Shown piece after piece: positions 52,938-64,000 of a stretch of 64,000 bases of DNA (position 1 is the first letter of the stretch; every line of letters starts with the position of its first letter). Source of the DNA: Siphonodentalium dalli (lineage: Eukaryota > Mollusca > Scaphopoda > Gadilida > Siphonodentaliidae); NCBI GenBank assembly GCA_032622095.1, contig CP136063.1:143673950-143737949 (forward strand), in the 5' to 3' direction. A model generated the notes under the pieces. It had not been told where the DNA came from. It did no database searches and saw only the letters and a program-made list of their open reading frames with translations. The position numbers were made by a program, and so were the translations under genes.

Positions 52938-55502
52938 GCATGTAGACCCCCTCCCTCTATGCGGATTTTTGGTGGTTATGATATCTTTGTAGAACTATAT
53001 CAGTCCTTCAATTTCCGGTTTTCCATCTGGCTATGTGGGCTGTGTAGAGTTATCGGCCTTTCAATCCAAGATGGCCACTAACATTGAATATCTGACCAGG
53101 TAAATTTCAATTCGCAATTACTCAGGAAATTTTTGAGGTATTACATCGTGCGATTTGTCATTCTATTGATAATTGAGTAATCCTTAGTTATCTGTATGAA
53201 TAAATTTCATATATTCCAAATGACCGCCAAATGGTCACAGTAAGTGGAAAATATTACGCTTTTTCACTAATATTTTCTATATCAGTGTATGCTGTTTGGA
53301 ACTGGTTGAGAATTGTTACTTTATTTTGTATTTAGAAACTCTATAGCCCGATTCCTCATCTCATGTTTAAGCCAGGTCTACGTAAACCTCTAGGTTTAAA
53401 CCGCCGTGAGTCAGCAAAATCCGTGGTTTAAACACGCGGCCGCAGATCTAAGTGACGCATTCGCCATCTATGGTTTAAACCTGGTCCAACCATACCAGTG
53501 GTTTAGCAGTAGTATCTCTGTATCAGATAGTTAATCGCACTTTCCTGATGCGGATCTCCTCGTTTTATTGTTTGCGAAAATCAATAATTACGACAGCGAA
53601 CATATTTTGTTTGGAAATTTATAAGCGAGAAGCACTCACACCTATAAAGCGTGTGGGGATACGTTTTTGTTAATTTCGATATTCTGTTTGCGTTTTATAA
53701 GCTTAAACCGGCAACGAAACCATCTAATTCGGCGGTCTAGCTAAACCAACTTTACCGATGCTAAACTTGAAATGACGAATCCGTCTTTTCTTCATCGGGG
53801 TTTAGAATTGTCAAACAATCAGTCAAAGGGTGAAACGTGTTGCGTTCATTGTCACCGCAGCTTCGCTACTATCCAGAGTCTGGTGAGTAGCGACAGACGC
53901 AAGTGTTCCCCACCCCAGACATGAATCTGTTAAATAGACCAACAGCACAAGCTTTACTTGTAAATGATATAACAGGAAACCACTAAGTCTTCGTGGTCTG
54001 TATATAGTCCGGATGTGTTTAACTGTCTTTTTATTCCGGCAGTACTTATTTATCGGAAAACATCGCTGGGTCAAGGATTGCTTATTGGTGGAGGATGCAT
54101 CGTGAGGTTTAATTAAGGTCCCAATGTATTCCGGAACCACCGACCCGTTAAGCAACTGACTTTAATACCCAACCTTCGCGTGAAACACAAATTAGTGGCC
54201 CTATGGGGATTGAACTGACGGTTATGACATCCCAATGCGCTGTGTACACTGTTAGAAAAATGCCCGTCGTGTCGTACCGCGCAACATCGCTGCCAACCTT
54301 GAAACGTTAAACATACGGTCAGGCTGGAGCATGTTCCACGGTACAAAACTGTTTAAGTTACTGGCAGACTGTAACCAATAACAGTCAGACCGTTGTATTT
54401 TTACGGTTCAACACCGTTTAATTAATATCAAGACCGTAACTAATAACGGTCAGACGAAAGGTATTTTCATGGGTCACCACCAATTTGTCGCTCTTAATGT
54501 GCTAATTTTATACCGTAGCCTGTGGTGACAATATTATTTCCCGATTCATATGTTTTAGAATGGTCAAATTAGTGTTATTCGTAACTGAGAAATATATCTT
54601 AATTCTTCTATTACGACCATAGTTTAAATCCTCAATGCATAATGTGACAGACAATACTTATGAAACTTTGAAGTTTGATGAGGATCAAACTTGTTATCTG
54701 CCTCGTGGAATTTAATCCAGAAAAAGACTGTGTAGTGTGTTCATCTTTCACTGACTACTTTATAAATATGCCTGTAAATAAAAAAAACGATAATACAACA
54801 TGTAGCTGAAAAGCCCAACCTTCAGTTACGAGTAATACTAATTGCTACCATTCTAACTTTTGAACCGGGAATGCCCTTTTAAGACATAAAGGAAGATAAC
54901 TACATGCATCACAGTTAAAACTCAAATTTATGTACAATTAAAAGTAAAACATCTTAATGACATATTTTTCTGGTAACATGTAAGGCGTGAAATTGTCCAG
55001 TCACTTGGAAACACAGTTTTTGTTTTAACAGGTTAATGCGTACATCACGATAAATATATCAGTTCAGCTAGTTGGGATTGAAACCTTCAAAACAACAGCA
55101 AAGCCTATAATAATTATGCGTGATGACTTAACGACAACGTTCTTCTATAGTCCCACATTTTTCGATGAAATTTTATAGCGTGATACATCAAACTGTGTAT
55201 ACTAGTGTCACAACACTAAGTATCCATCTCAGTGAGTCAGCCATAGATTGTTTAATAAGAACATCCAACCAATAGTGGACTCCCGGTCCGTAAATTGTAA
55301 TAACTGGGCGATAACATAGCGAATGGCGACGATATCTCGTTCCAATGAAAATTGACGAACATGGGATGAATCGGTCTATCCTTTCAAAGCGAATAAGACA
55401 AAAGTGGTAATATTTTACTTTTAACAGACAATACTACACAATGAGAATACGATGAGAGTCAATGACCTAATGAATTAAACTGGATACCCACTTGAAGATA
55501 CA
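52938..55502. other. No gene recognised; small repeats
   Basis: A block near 53388-53435 is shared with 27789-27835. A short direct repeat, GACTGTAACCAATAACAGTC against GACCGTAACTAATAACGGTC, lies at about 54368 and 54432; each unit is itself nearly palindromic. A tRNA-like complement (GGGATTGAACTGACGG near 54206) may be SINE debris. The 5' part of LINE-D presumably lies toward 55.5 kb, but its start is not visible. Confidence 0.4.
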
Positions 55503-58248
55503 ATGCTTGCAGAGCAGAATGAGAAAGCAGAAATGAAAGAGAAATCGGCGCTTCTTACAAAGGAACTTGATAAAATTAGCAATGCATTTATCGAGCTTAA
55601 TACTAAACACCAGACCTTGATCATGAGTAAGAAAGAATTGGAGGATTCTGTCAAAACAATGTCAAAGGATTATGAGGCATTGAAAGAGAACATTGAGATG
55701 ATTAAAGAGACTAACAGTCAGTTAACAACGAAGATTACAGCATCAGAGGGTCAACAACAGGAGTTGAAAGAATTTAGTAAGATAATAGAGCAAGAAAATA
55801 GTCTGCTGACCTCAGCTAATGAAGAACTATCTCATAGAGCAGAAGAAATGGGGAAAGGAAATGAAACGACTATCATGGAGGAAGAAAAAGTCAAAGAACT
55901 AACTGAGCTGAATACGACCTTGCATGAGAAGTTGGACGATCTGACAAAGGCTTTCATCGAACTGAGTACCCAGAAAAAGACGAATGCTCCGCCATCAAAT
56001 ATGGTGGCACTGGATACACATGAGTGCTTAAGAAATAGGTTCAATAAGTCGCAGAAAACTAATGAAGACTTACATACTGCATATAAAGCTGAAAGGACTA
56101 AATGCCTGCTGCTCAAGAAGAGTTTAGATGAGAAAGTGAAAAAATTAGGAGAAATGGAACCTCTTGTTCCAAAACTCGATCATCTATCTACAATCGAGAC
56201 TGAACTAGCTGAGCACAAGATAATCCAAGTGAGACTAGAATATGAAAAATCTCAAATGGACGAAAAAGTTCAAAGCATCAATAAAATAAGCATAAGCATA
56301 AAATAATGAGGTCTTAGAATCGAAACAGGAAGAGATAAATCGAATGAGAGTTGAAATTCGTCGTCTACAATACAGTCCTGATGATACAGTTTGCCTCAGC
56401 AAACCTGCTGAGAGGACGTACCATGGCCAGTCCACCCCATTCCCATCATGTGATGGTATGGTTAAAAAGGCAGCATTTGATGTTGCCATTCGAGAAAACT
56501 CAAAATTGAAACAAAGGATCGAGGAAAGCGTTAAAGAACACAAGTCATCCAGAACAGAGATTATTGCATTAACCGAGAAGCTTCAGCGTGCTGAGATGGA
56601 TAAGGGACTGTTAGAGGAAAAACTATCCAACAAACCGCCAGAGAACTTCAATTCATCGTTTGATTTCCGAAGTATATTCAAAACTCCAATGACACAAATG
56701 ACTGAGATTGAAAGCAAATTGAAATCAACTCTCGCTCGCAGATAAGCTGTCCCGGGATACATACAATCTCTGATGTACATGGTAGACGGTAATGAAGGAT
56801 GTATTTCTGACATGTTGAACACTTCAGGGGCAACAGCTCGAAGCCATTCCGTATCTCAACCACCAAAAGCCTTGGAATCCGACATACAGTCAAAATATGA
56901 CACCATTATGCGCTCTATGACCGACATTAAGATGGACTTGAGTGTTCTAAAGGAATGGAATTCCAAAATAAATAAGGCTATTAATATAGATATCCCCATG
57001 ATACAGGGAAACATCTCTGGATTGGACATCAGAGTGAAATATGTTGAAGAGGACGTTGCCGAAATTAAAAGAATAGTCCATGAAAACAAACTAACAATTG
57101 AGCAACTACAAGATGATAACCTGAACGGTTCAAACCATTTAAAAACTGATTTTACTGTTCTGCGTCAGGACTTCTCAGAGGTATTAGACCGCATGAGTAT
57201 AGAATTTGCAAAAATAAATTCAAACTCTGCAAAACTAGATGCACTAACCGGTCAAGTACAAGAACTGTTTGAATGCGGACAAAATTGTGATTCTTCTAAT
57301 GTTAACAAGGCATCGTGCACCGCAGAATGTGTTGACTTTATTAAAAGCACGATGGGAACCTTCTTCAATGAGCTAACACAAAGGATGCACTCTACATACA
57401 AATCAGATGATGGTACTCAATCAACTTCGTCCAAAGTAGGTGTCATCGATACTGAATCAATTAGATCAGCCGAGGTCGAGTCCACCGTTGGAGAAATAAA
57501 CCTATCTGCTCATCTGCAACGTGCATCATCACCGCGACTGTCGAGTTCTAATTCTCCAACATGTTCTCATTCTCACACTCAACATCATTCACGCTCATCG
57601 CGCCATCGTTCTCGTTCATCTCGACGTTATCGCCCGCGTTCACCTCAGGGTTCTCGCTCATCAAGACGTCGTCGCTCACAATCACGACGTCATTCATTCT
57701 CACGTTCACCAAGGCGACACCGTTCTCACTCATCTAGACGACGTCGTTCATCTCACAGTAGATCATATTCGCCTAGAAATTCATATTCGACTCACAGGAA
57801 GCTTTACCCTGAATACCACGATCGTGCTCGGCCAAACTATAATGGTAACTATCACTATGCAAAAGCTCCGATAGGCCAGGGATGGAACAACGGACAACAA
57901 CATGGTATAAATAACAGACGTGCTAGACGCACTCCAAAATCGAATTACAGTTCTAGAATCCCAATTAAGACCGACCGAGTACTTCTGAGAGACATAGGCA
58001 ATAACTACTCTTCAGACGACATTGAGAATTACCTGTATGACAACAGAGTGGAATTTTCTATAGTTCGCCTCTATCCGAGTGTGAATGGAACTTCTACTGC
58101 CAGGATAAATGTACTAAATGACCACTCTGAATTTATTCTGGACAGAGACTTTTGGCCGGATGGTATGACATGCACTCGGATGGATACTACCAGATTGGAT
58201 TGTTCTCGTGAACAACTGAACAGCAGCCGCGTCCCTAGCTGGCACTAA
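55503..58248 (+). pseudogene. LINE-D ORF1: coiled coil, SR-rich domain, C-terminal nucleic-acid-binding-like domain
   Basis: One long ORF1 in three pieces. 55503-56306 is almost wholly heptad-rich coiled coil; it is shifted near 56290 around a small AGCATAAGCATAA duplication. 56344-56745 continues the coiled coil and stops at a TAA (56743). 56773-58248 stays in the same frame: more helix (residues 40-200), then about 90 residues dominated by RS, RSSRR and SRSRR-type repeats (about 251-340), then IPIKTDRVLLRDIG to FWPDGMTC (about 396-461). The last segment resembles the C-terminal domain of mollusc LINE ORF1 proteins, with its WP-x-G ending. It would trimerise and bind element RNA. Two lesions inactivate it. 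ORF2 follows 73 bp later. Confidence 0.7.
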
Positions 58249-58321
58249 ACTGCACCATTGAGATCAGAACTATAGTTCTTCTCTGATGATGTCACTTCTT
58301 TATACATATTTTATTTTCAGC

Positions 58322-58907
58322 ATGTTATCCTTTATGTCATGGAATGCAACTGGCATTTCTCGATAGGCAGGGAGTGGACGTTTGTGGCATCTCAGAACAT
58401 TGGCTGAGGGAATCCAATATATCGTTCATATCCTACACTGTATGTGACGCAACACCCGGCCCTCCTGATAAAAAGGGTCGACCTAAAGCCGGAGTAGCTA
58501 TTTTTTGGCATAAGCAGTGGAATGATAATGTATCAATTATCGACACTGATGATGATAGAATTATTGGAATTCAACTATACATTAATCAATGGACATTTTA
58601 CTACATATTCCAAGTATATCTTCCTTCCAGCAATTACTCTGACGACTTTTTCTCAAAGTATATTGAGAAAGTGTCTAATTTATTTGACTATTATAGTTCG
58701 TTGGGAACTGTAATCGTAATGGGGGACTTTAACGTAAATTCCTTTCGCCCAAATTACAGAGGCATGCTATTCACAAATATGTTTATGGACAAAGGTGTTT
58801 GCTCTCCAATTGAAAAATCGTTCAAAACTACCACGGTAAAAACATTCGTACCACCGACATATCCTGATTCTGGTTCAATTATAGACCATTTCCTTATTAC
58901 TCTAGTA
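58322..58907 (+). pseudogene. LINE-D ORF2: endonuclease, first part
   Basis: ATG at 58322 gives LSFMSWNATGIS, the opening strand of the endonuclease domain. A short deletion/frameshift near 58358 then shifts into the frame with GVDVCGISEHWL (metal-binding Glu), VYLPSSNYS, MGDFNVNSF (catalytic-type Asp/Asn) and SIIDHFLIT. The domain is cut at 58907 by transposon M2 and resumes at 63699. It would nick target DNA to prime reverse transcription. Confidence 0.8.
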
Positions 58908-61900
58908 GCTCATGGTGGTTTTGTATGCACTTGTATGTCCAGAGCAAAACTCTTCATGAATCCACTAATTGAAGGTACACAAACAATATTTGGTTGGTAA
59001 CACATTTCCCATTGACGGCGAAATGGGTCAAATGGCCACGCCCCTTTTTGCGCGAAGTACTACCACCCGTCGTGACTATATCTCCAGAACCGTTGGACAT
59101 AGGGGGTCGTGTGACCACTCAAAATGTGCGGAATGGCCACATTATTGGGGCTCAGTAATACATTTTCATATCCAAAAGTCAATGGTTTTTAAGATAATTG
59201 CCAAAAACCCAAAAAAAATCCATTTTTGAGGGCCTGAACCCCAATTTTGGGATTCAGCACTTTTATCTCAAAGCTGAGCCCCCAATTAGAATTTTATTTA
59301 TCTATATCCATCGGTGCCACATATAGGTATAATTTCTGTACCATTATCGGATGGGATTGACCTTCAAGGAGCTTTTGACCCTGAAAATCCACATTATGGG
59401 GGGTCGGTAATACATTTTCATATCCAAAAGTCAATGTTTTTTAAGATAATTGCCAAAAACCGATTTCAGCATGTAATGCACCACAAGTATACAATACCAC
59501 AAGGACACTTTTTAAAAGAACTATCCACATTCTCTGATTAACTTAAGAGCACAATTGACCACACACAATGGGATTAGCTGGAAATTGCTGCTGAGGATGT
59601 GTTGACCCCGACACACAACATGAGCTCTTCCCGACTGAACATGCCTTGGAAACTGGTGTGCTTTACCAAAAATCAGGTAACAATTGTGCTCTAATCAACA
59701 GAAATGTACAGATTGAACAAAACAGGTTTTCAAAATTTGTTATCAACATTTAACAGACGATCCGATTTAAGTGACCAAGCTATGAAAAATGCTAAACACT
59801 TTTACTAAATGGAATGACCAGCTGCTTGCTTCATGCAGCAGCCACATGTTGCGATCTTAAAATGGGTATTGCATCTGGGCATAGTAAAAACATGTTGTAA
59901 TCAGATGAGAGATGACCATATATACCAGTATATATTTCAGAAGTAATCAATTCTTCCAAAAGGACACCTCATCTCACAAAAAGTTTTAGGAAATGATGGA
60001 ATCATCACTATTCAATCAATAGTAGAATGAGCATTTGTCGGTCCCACATTAGTTTTCATTGGCCATGATAGTTTCAGGTTGGAAAAGATGAGGGTGTATA
60101 ATTTCACTAACATAATTCTTCATAATAGCTAATAGCCGTCTTAACTTACCATGTTAAAGATATTTTCATTTTCAATACCACCCCAGGTTAAGTGGTCCTG
60201 CTAATTTTATATTTTGCTGATGGGTACTGCTGGATTGCTATGATCGATGTTTGTAGGTCAAGGTGATTCTGTTAAGAAATAGTACCATCATTTTACCTAA
60301 AGTTGTTTCTTTTTGCATTGTTTGGCTAATCCGAGCAATTTGTGCAAAAGTCAGTGTCTGTATGAAACATTCAAGAACATATATACTTCAAAATATTTAA
60401 TGTGTACGCTGATGTTTGGTAAACAACAGGAATAGTCATCTCAATTATGGCCAGTTTGTAAAAACCAGCACCCATTATTAAAATATTTCACAATATACAT
60501 GTTTTTTAATGTACACTACACATAGTGACTTATCCTTGATTTGTTCAGATCGCTTTGTTCTACCTGACTATCATACCAAATTTATTAGTATCACCACTAA
60601 ACTTGGGATGAATACTGCCAAATGAATATATTGTGATATATAGGGTAATGGAAAAATAATGGTTGAGTCTTTTCTAAATATAATTCTAGTAAAACCTACA
60701 CAATACCGTCTTGGTCTGATAAGACTCAGAGTCATGTTTATTTAGGAGTATAGACATGAAGTCCACCAGTCTCATGAAAATTAAATGGGCTCTGCACTAG
60801 TAACATCTGGGCTCCTGGGACCCATTAATATTGACAAATGCAACACAAATGAAAAATACATAGTAACTTTCCTCAAACACAGATTATAACCTGACAATCA
60901 TTGTGTTATAATCAGTGTACATATACATGTATATGTAGGCATGACCATATCATGTTTTTGAAATACTGCAGAGTGCAGACCATAAATTTCACTAGATTAT
61001 ACATGTAGTTACTGCATGTACATCACACACATAAGGCGACTGACACACATACACGTACCTGCAGAGTTCACAATATTTGACATGTAAAGTATATATATAT
61101 ATATATCTCTCCTGTGCCTATAACATCAAACCGAACGGTTTACAGTACTTTTACTGACATTTTTGGAGTGGCACATATACATACATAAAAAATAAAAATC
61201 AATTTAAAGGGACGAAATGAAAAATAAATTTGTGCAACTATAATTGAGATCTATATTGCATTACAACATCCACAAATTTACAAAATCTACAACATCCACA
61301 AATCTACAAAATCTACAAAAACATCTGACTATCATAGTCATTGGTAATGTGATAATTTTTCCTTGATAAGTTGAACCATGAGGGAGGATTGCATAGCATG
61401 CATGGCTACCTGCAGAATGTAGATTTGTATGTATTTATATCTGCATATCAACTGATGCTTGTATTTTTCTTCTAACTCACTCTGAGCTCACAACGCAACA
61501 GGATTGCATTCGGAATCCATAAAGCTAGACACTTTAGAATCAAGCTTGCCAAATAAATTTCCATGAACCTCACATGAACTCACTCAGTTGAACACAAGGA
61601 ACGATTGTCAAGTTGGAAAATATTCTGTATGTATGGAAGCCCTATATTTTTAATGTGTGGATTTATTATAACTGGACTAAAGCCCTTATAAAATAATCTG
61701 AAGGATTATTTTAGTCTTTATTACTGGATATCACACCAATAATCAATAGACATGTATTTGTTAGTTTTGAACAGGACAATATATTTTAATATTACTGCAA
61801 CTGCATCTTTCTTATGACTTATTTTCTTACAAACTCCCAAATTTGAACCAGAAACAATTTAGGGCAAATATACATCTACGTGTACATATACATATATCAG

Positions 61901-63698
61901 GATATAAATATAGGCGATCATGCCAGACTAGCCATTATTTGTTCTAAAATAATGTACGTGTTAGGGAAATTGTAGAACCTTTATACAAAATGGTGATGCA
62001 GCCAATCAAAATTGATGTGGGACTGATAAAGACGCAACCTGCTCGACTACCGAATCATACTGATTGATCAAATTGTAGTAACTCAACATCACTAAACCTG
62101 CTTGTGAGCTGAGTATAATTCAATTCAACATTAGAATACCATAAAAACACCCTGTTCTCCCATAAGTTTAAAGAAAATAACACATTGAACTCATTTACAT
62201 GTATATTGCTAATGTGATACATGTATATGTCATTCCATTTATAACCATTTTGGCAACCATCTCACATCAAAGGCCATGAAATCTAGATAACAAAAGATGA
62301 ACTACATTCAAATTATATCACCAGGTAACCTTTTTGTAGGAGTTTTAGGTTACTGATCAAATACCCTGTAATTGATGATTTCCTCAACATCTTTGTTATT
62401 GGGAAAATGTCTGTTTTTCATTCTACGACCAATATATTCCATCCAAAAACCTTATTTTCAGGGTCAAGAGCTCCCTGAAGGTCAAATCCCATCCGATAAT
62501 GGTACAGAAAATATCAGAAATGATACCTGTATGTGGCACCGATGGATATAGGTCAATAAAATTATAATTGGGGGCTCAATGCTCATTCTACTATTGATTG
62601 AATAGTGATGATTCCATCATTTCCTAAAACTTTTTGTGAGATGAGGTGTCCTTTTGGAAGAATTGATTACTTCTGAAATATATACTGGTATATATGGTCA
62701 TCTCTCATCTGATTACAACATGTTTTTACTATGCCCAGATGCAATACCCATTTTAAGATCGCAACATGTGGCTGCTGCATGAAGCAAGCAGCTGGTCATT
62801 CCATTTAGTAAAAGTGTTTAGCATTTTTCATAGCTTGGTCACTTAAATCGGATCGTCTGTTAAATGTTGATAACAAATTTTGAAAACCTGTTTTGTTCAA
62901 TCTGTACATTTCTGTTGATTAGAGCACAATTGTTACCTGATTTTTGGTAAAGCACACCAGTTTCCAAGGCATGTTCAGTCGGGAAGAGCTCATGTTGTGT
63001 GTCGGGGTCAACACATCCTCAGCAGCAATTTCCAGCTAATCCCATTGTGTGTGGTCAATTGTGCTCTTAAGTTGATCAGAGAATGTGGATAGTTCTTTTA
63101 AAAAGTGTCCTTGTGGTATTGTATACTTGTGGTGCATTACATGCTGAAATCGGTTTTTGGCAATTATCTTTAAAAACATTGACTTTTGGATATGAAAATG
63201 TATTACTGACCCCCCATAATGTGGATTTTCAGGGTCAAAAGCTCCTTGAAGGTCAATCCCATCCGATAATGGTACAGAAATTATACCTATATGTGGCACC
63301 GATGGATATAGATAAATAAAATTCTAATTGGGGACTCAGCTTTGAGATAAAAGTGCTGAATCCCAAAATTGGGGTTCAGGCCCTTTTTTTGGTTTTTGGC
63401 AATTATCTTAAAAACCATTGACTTTTGGATATGAAAATGTATTACTGCCCCCCCCCCCCCATAATGTGGCCATTCCGCACATTTTGAGTGGTCACACGAC
63501 CCCCTATGTCCAACGGTTCTGGAGATATAGTCACGACGGGTGGTAGTACTTCGCGCAAAAAGGGGCGTGGCCATTTGACCCATTTCGACGTCAATGGGAA
63601 ATGTGTTACCAACCAAATATTGTTTGTGTACCTTCAATTAGTGGATTCATGAAGAGTTTTGCTCTGGACATACAAGTGCATACAAAACCACCATGAGC
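58908..63698. mobile_element. Long-TIR DNA transposon M2, non-autonomous
   Basis: Ends GCTCATGGTGG and CCACCATGAGC, flanked by a perfect 10-bp duplication TACTCTAGTA (58898-58907 and 63699-63708). TIRs are about 1.12 kb (58908-60032 and 62581-63698), more than twice those of M1. The interior aligns in reverse with M1. A stretch at about 62456-62580 is the inner portion of the M1-type other TIR, stranded inside. No transposase frame was found. C-runs lie at 63447-63461. Confidence 0.8.
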
Positions 63699-64000
63699 TA
63701 CTCTAGTATATTCATAAAGCAATGAGCCACAAAATACAAATAGTTGATATTTTACAAGATGATAGCATCGACGTATCAACGCATCGTCCCATTGTATTAT
63801 GTATGAATGACGAAGTACTTCAGCCTCAGGCCTCTCATGTACAGTGCTCGTCAAAATTAAAATGGTCAGCTCTGCATTCAAATCCGACACTCGCTCGTAC
63901 GTTTGCGACAAACGTGGGTAAAAATTGCCCTACTGTTGAAATAGATAGTTTATCTTCGATAGAAATCTATTATAATTCCTTAGTTTCTGCTCTCAGTAAT
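63699..64000 (+). pseudogene. LINE-D ORF2: endonuclease, last part, runs off window
   Basis: After the 10-bp duplication the reading frame resumes with IHKAMSHKIQIVD and DVSTHRPIVLCM. The latter is the position of the catalytic SDH box (here STH) at the end of endonuclease domains, followed by KLKWSALHS and linker. The frame is open to the window edge. The reverse transcriptase should follow beyond 64000. Confidence 0.75.

Noticed and set aside
54160-54310. tRNA gene on the minus strand
   Set aside because: A B-box-like AGTTCAATCCCC is visible, but no acceptor stem or A box could be placed. At best it is SINE debris.
57521-57874. His/Val-rich 117-codon frame
   Set aside because: Alternate-frame reading of the SR-rich repeat in LINE-D ORF1.

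Overview
The window is non-coding-rich, repeat-packed metazoan nuclear DNA. I recognise no host gene. AT-rich spacers, microsatellites, Helitron arrays, decayed LINEs with CAAT-repeat tails and a Polinton-type virus-like element together suggest a marine invertebrate, probably a lophotrochozoan such as a mollusc. That taxonomic guess is inference.

The main feature is a 15.6-kb palindrome at about 28097-43657. Two diverged copies of one Polinton/Maverick-like (adintovirus-like) unit lie tail to tail. Each arm carries, from the outside in: a packaging ATPase, a small basic protein, a charged protein, a retroviral-type integrase with chromodomain, a membrane protein with a possible PC4-like domain, a minor capsid protein, a small accessory protein, the major capsid protein and an adenain-type protease. 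Next to the centre, on the opposite strand of the left arm, is a pair of eukaryotic-type transcription genes: a TATA-binding-protein homologue that keeps all four DNA-intercalating Phe positions and the TFIIB-contact Glu pair, and a PC4/Sub1-like protein. In the right arm a deletion of about 344 bp fused the front of PC4 to the back of TBP in frame. No DNA polymerase B gene is present. The arms differ in damage: the left has a stop codon in the capsid gene, and the right has frameshifts in integrase and minor capsid. The unit looks like a defective, snap-back dimer of a virus that carried its own transcription-initiation factors.

Layout. 1-9.9 kb: repeats (162-bp-period units, hairpins, a fold-back at 4.15-6.54 kb, a TACAC/AGAGTA-rich block) with no gene. 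9.9-12.2 kb: three non-autonomous Helitrons. 13.7-22.2 kb: a decayed LINE (minus strand) interrupted by a 4.1-kb transposon with about 0.5-kb terminal inverted repeats (TIRs) and a 10-bp target-site duplication (TSD). 23.5-27.0 kb: two copies of a LINE remnant carrying only ORF1 and a 3' end. 28.1-43.7 kb: the palindrome. 43.7-48.0 kb: a SINE-like block and an L1-like LINE whose ORF1 holds a 1.1-kb piggyBac-type MITE at TTAA. 49.8-51.8 kb: four Helitrons abutting head to tail. 52.75-52.94 kb: an orphan LINE 5' region. 55.5-64 kb: a LINE whose ORF1 has an SR-rich domain and whose endonuclease is split by a 4.8-kb relative of the 16.2-kb transposon, with a perfect 10-bp TSD.

Nearly everything that codes here is mobile-element protein. 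Only the palindrome has a coherent gene set: packaging (ATPase), maturation (protease), virion shell (major and minor capsid), genome integration (integrase) and, apparently, transcription (TBP, PC4).
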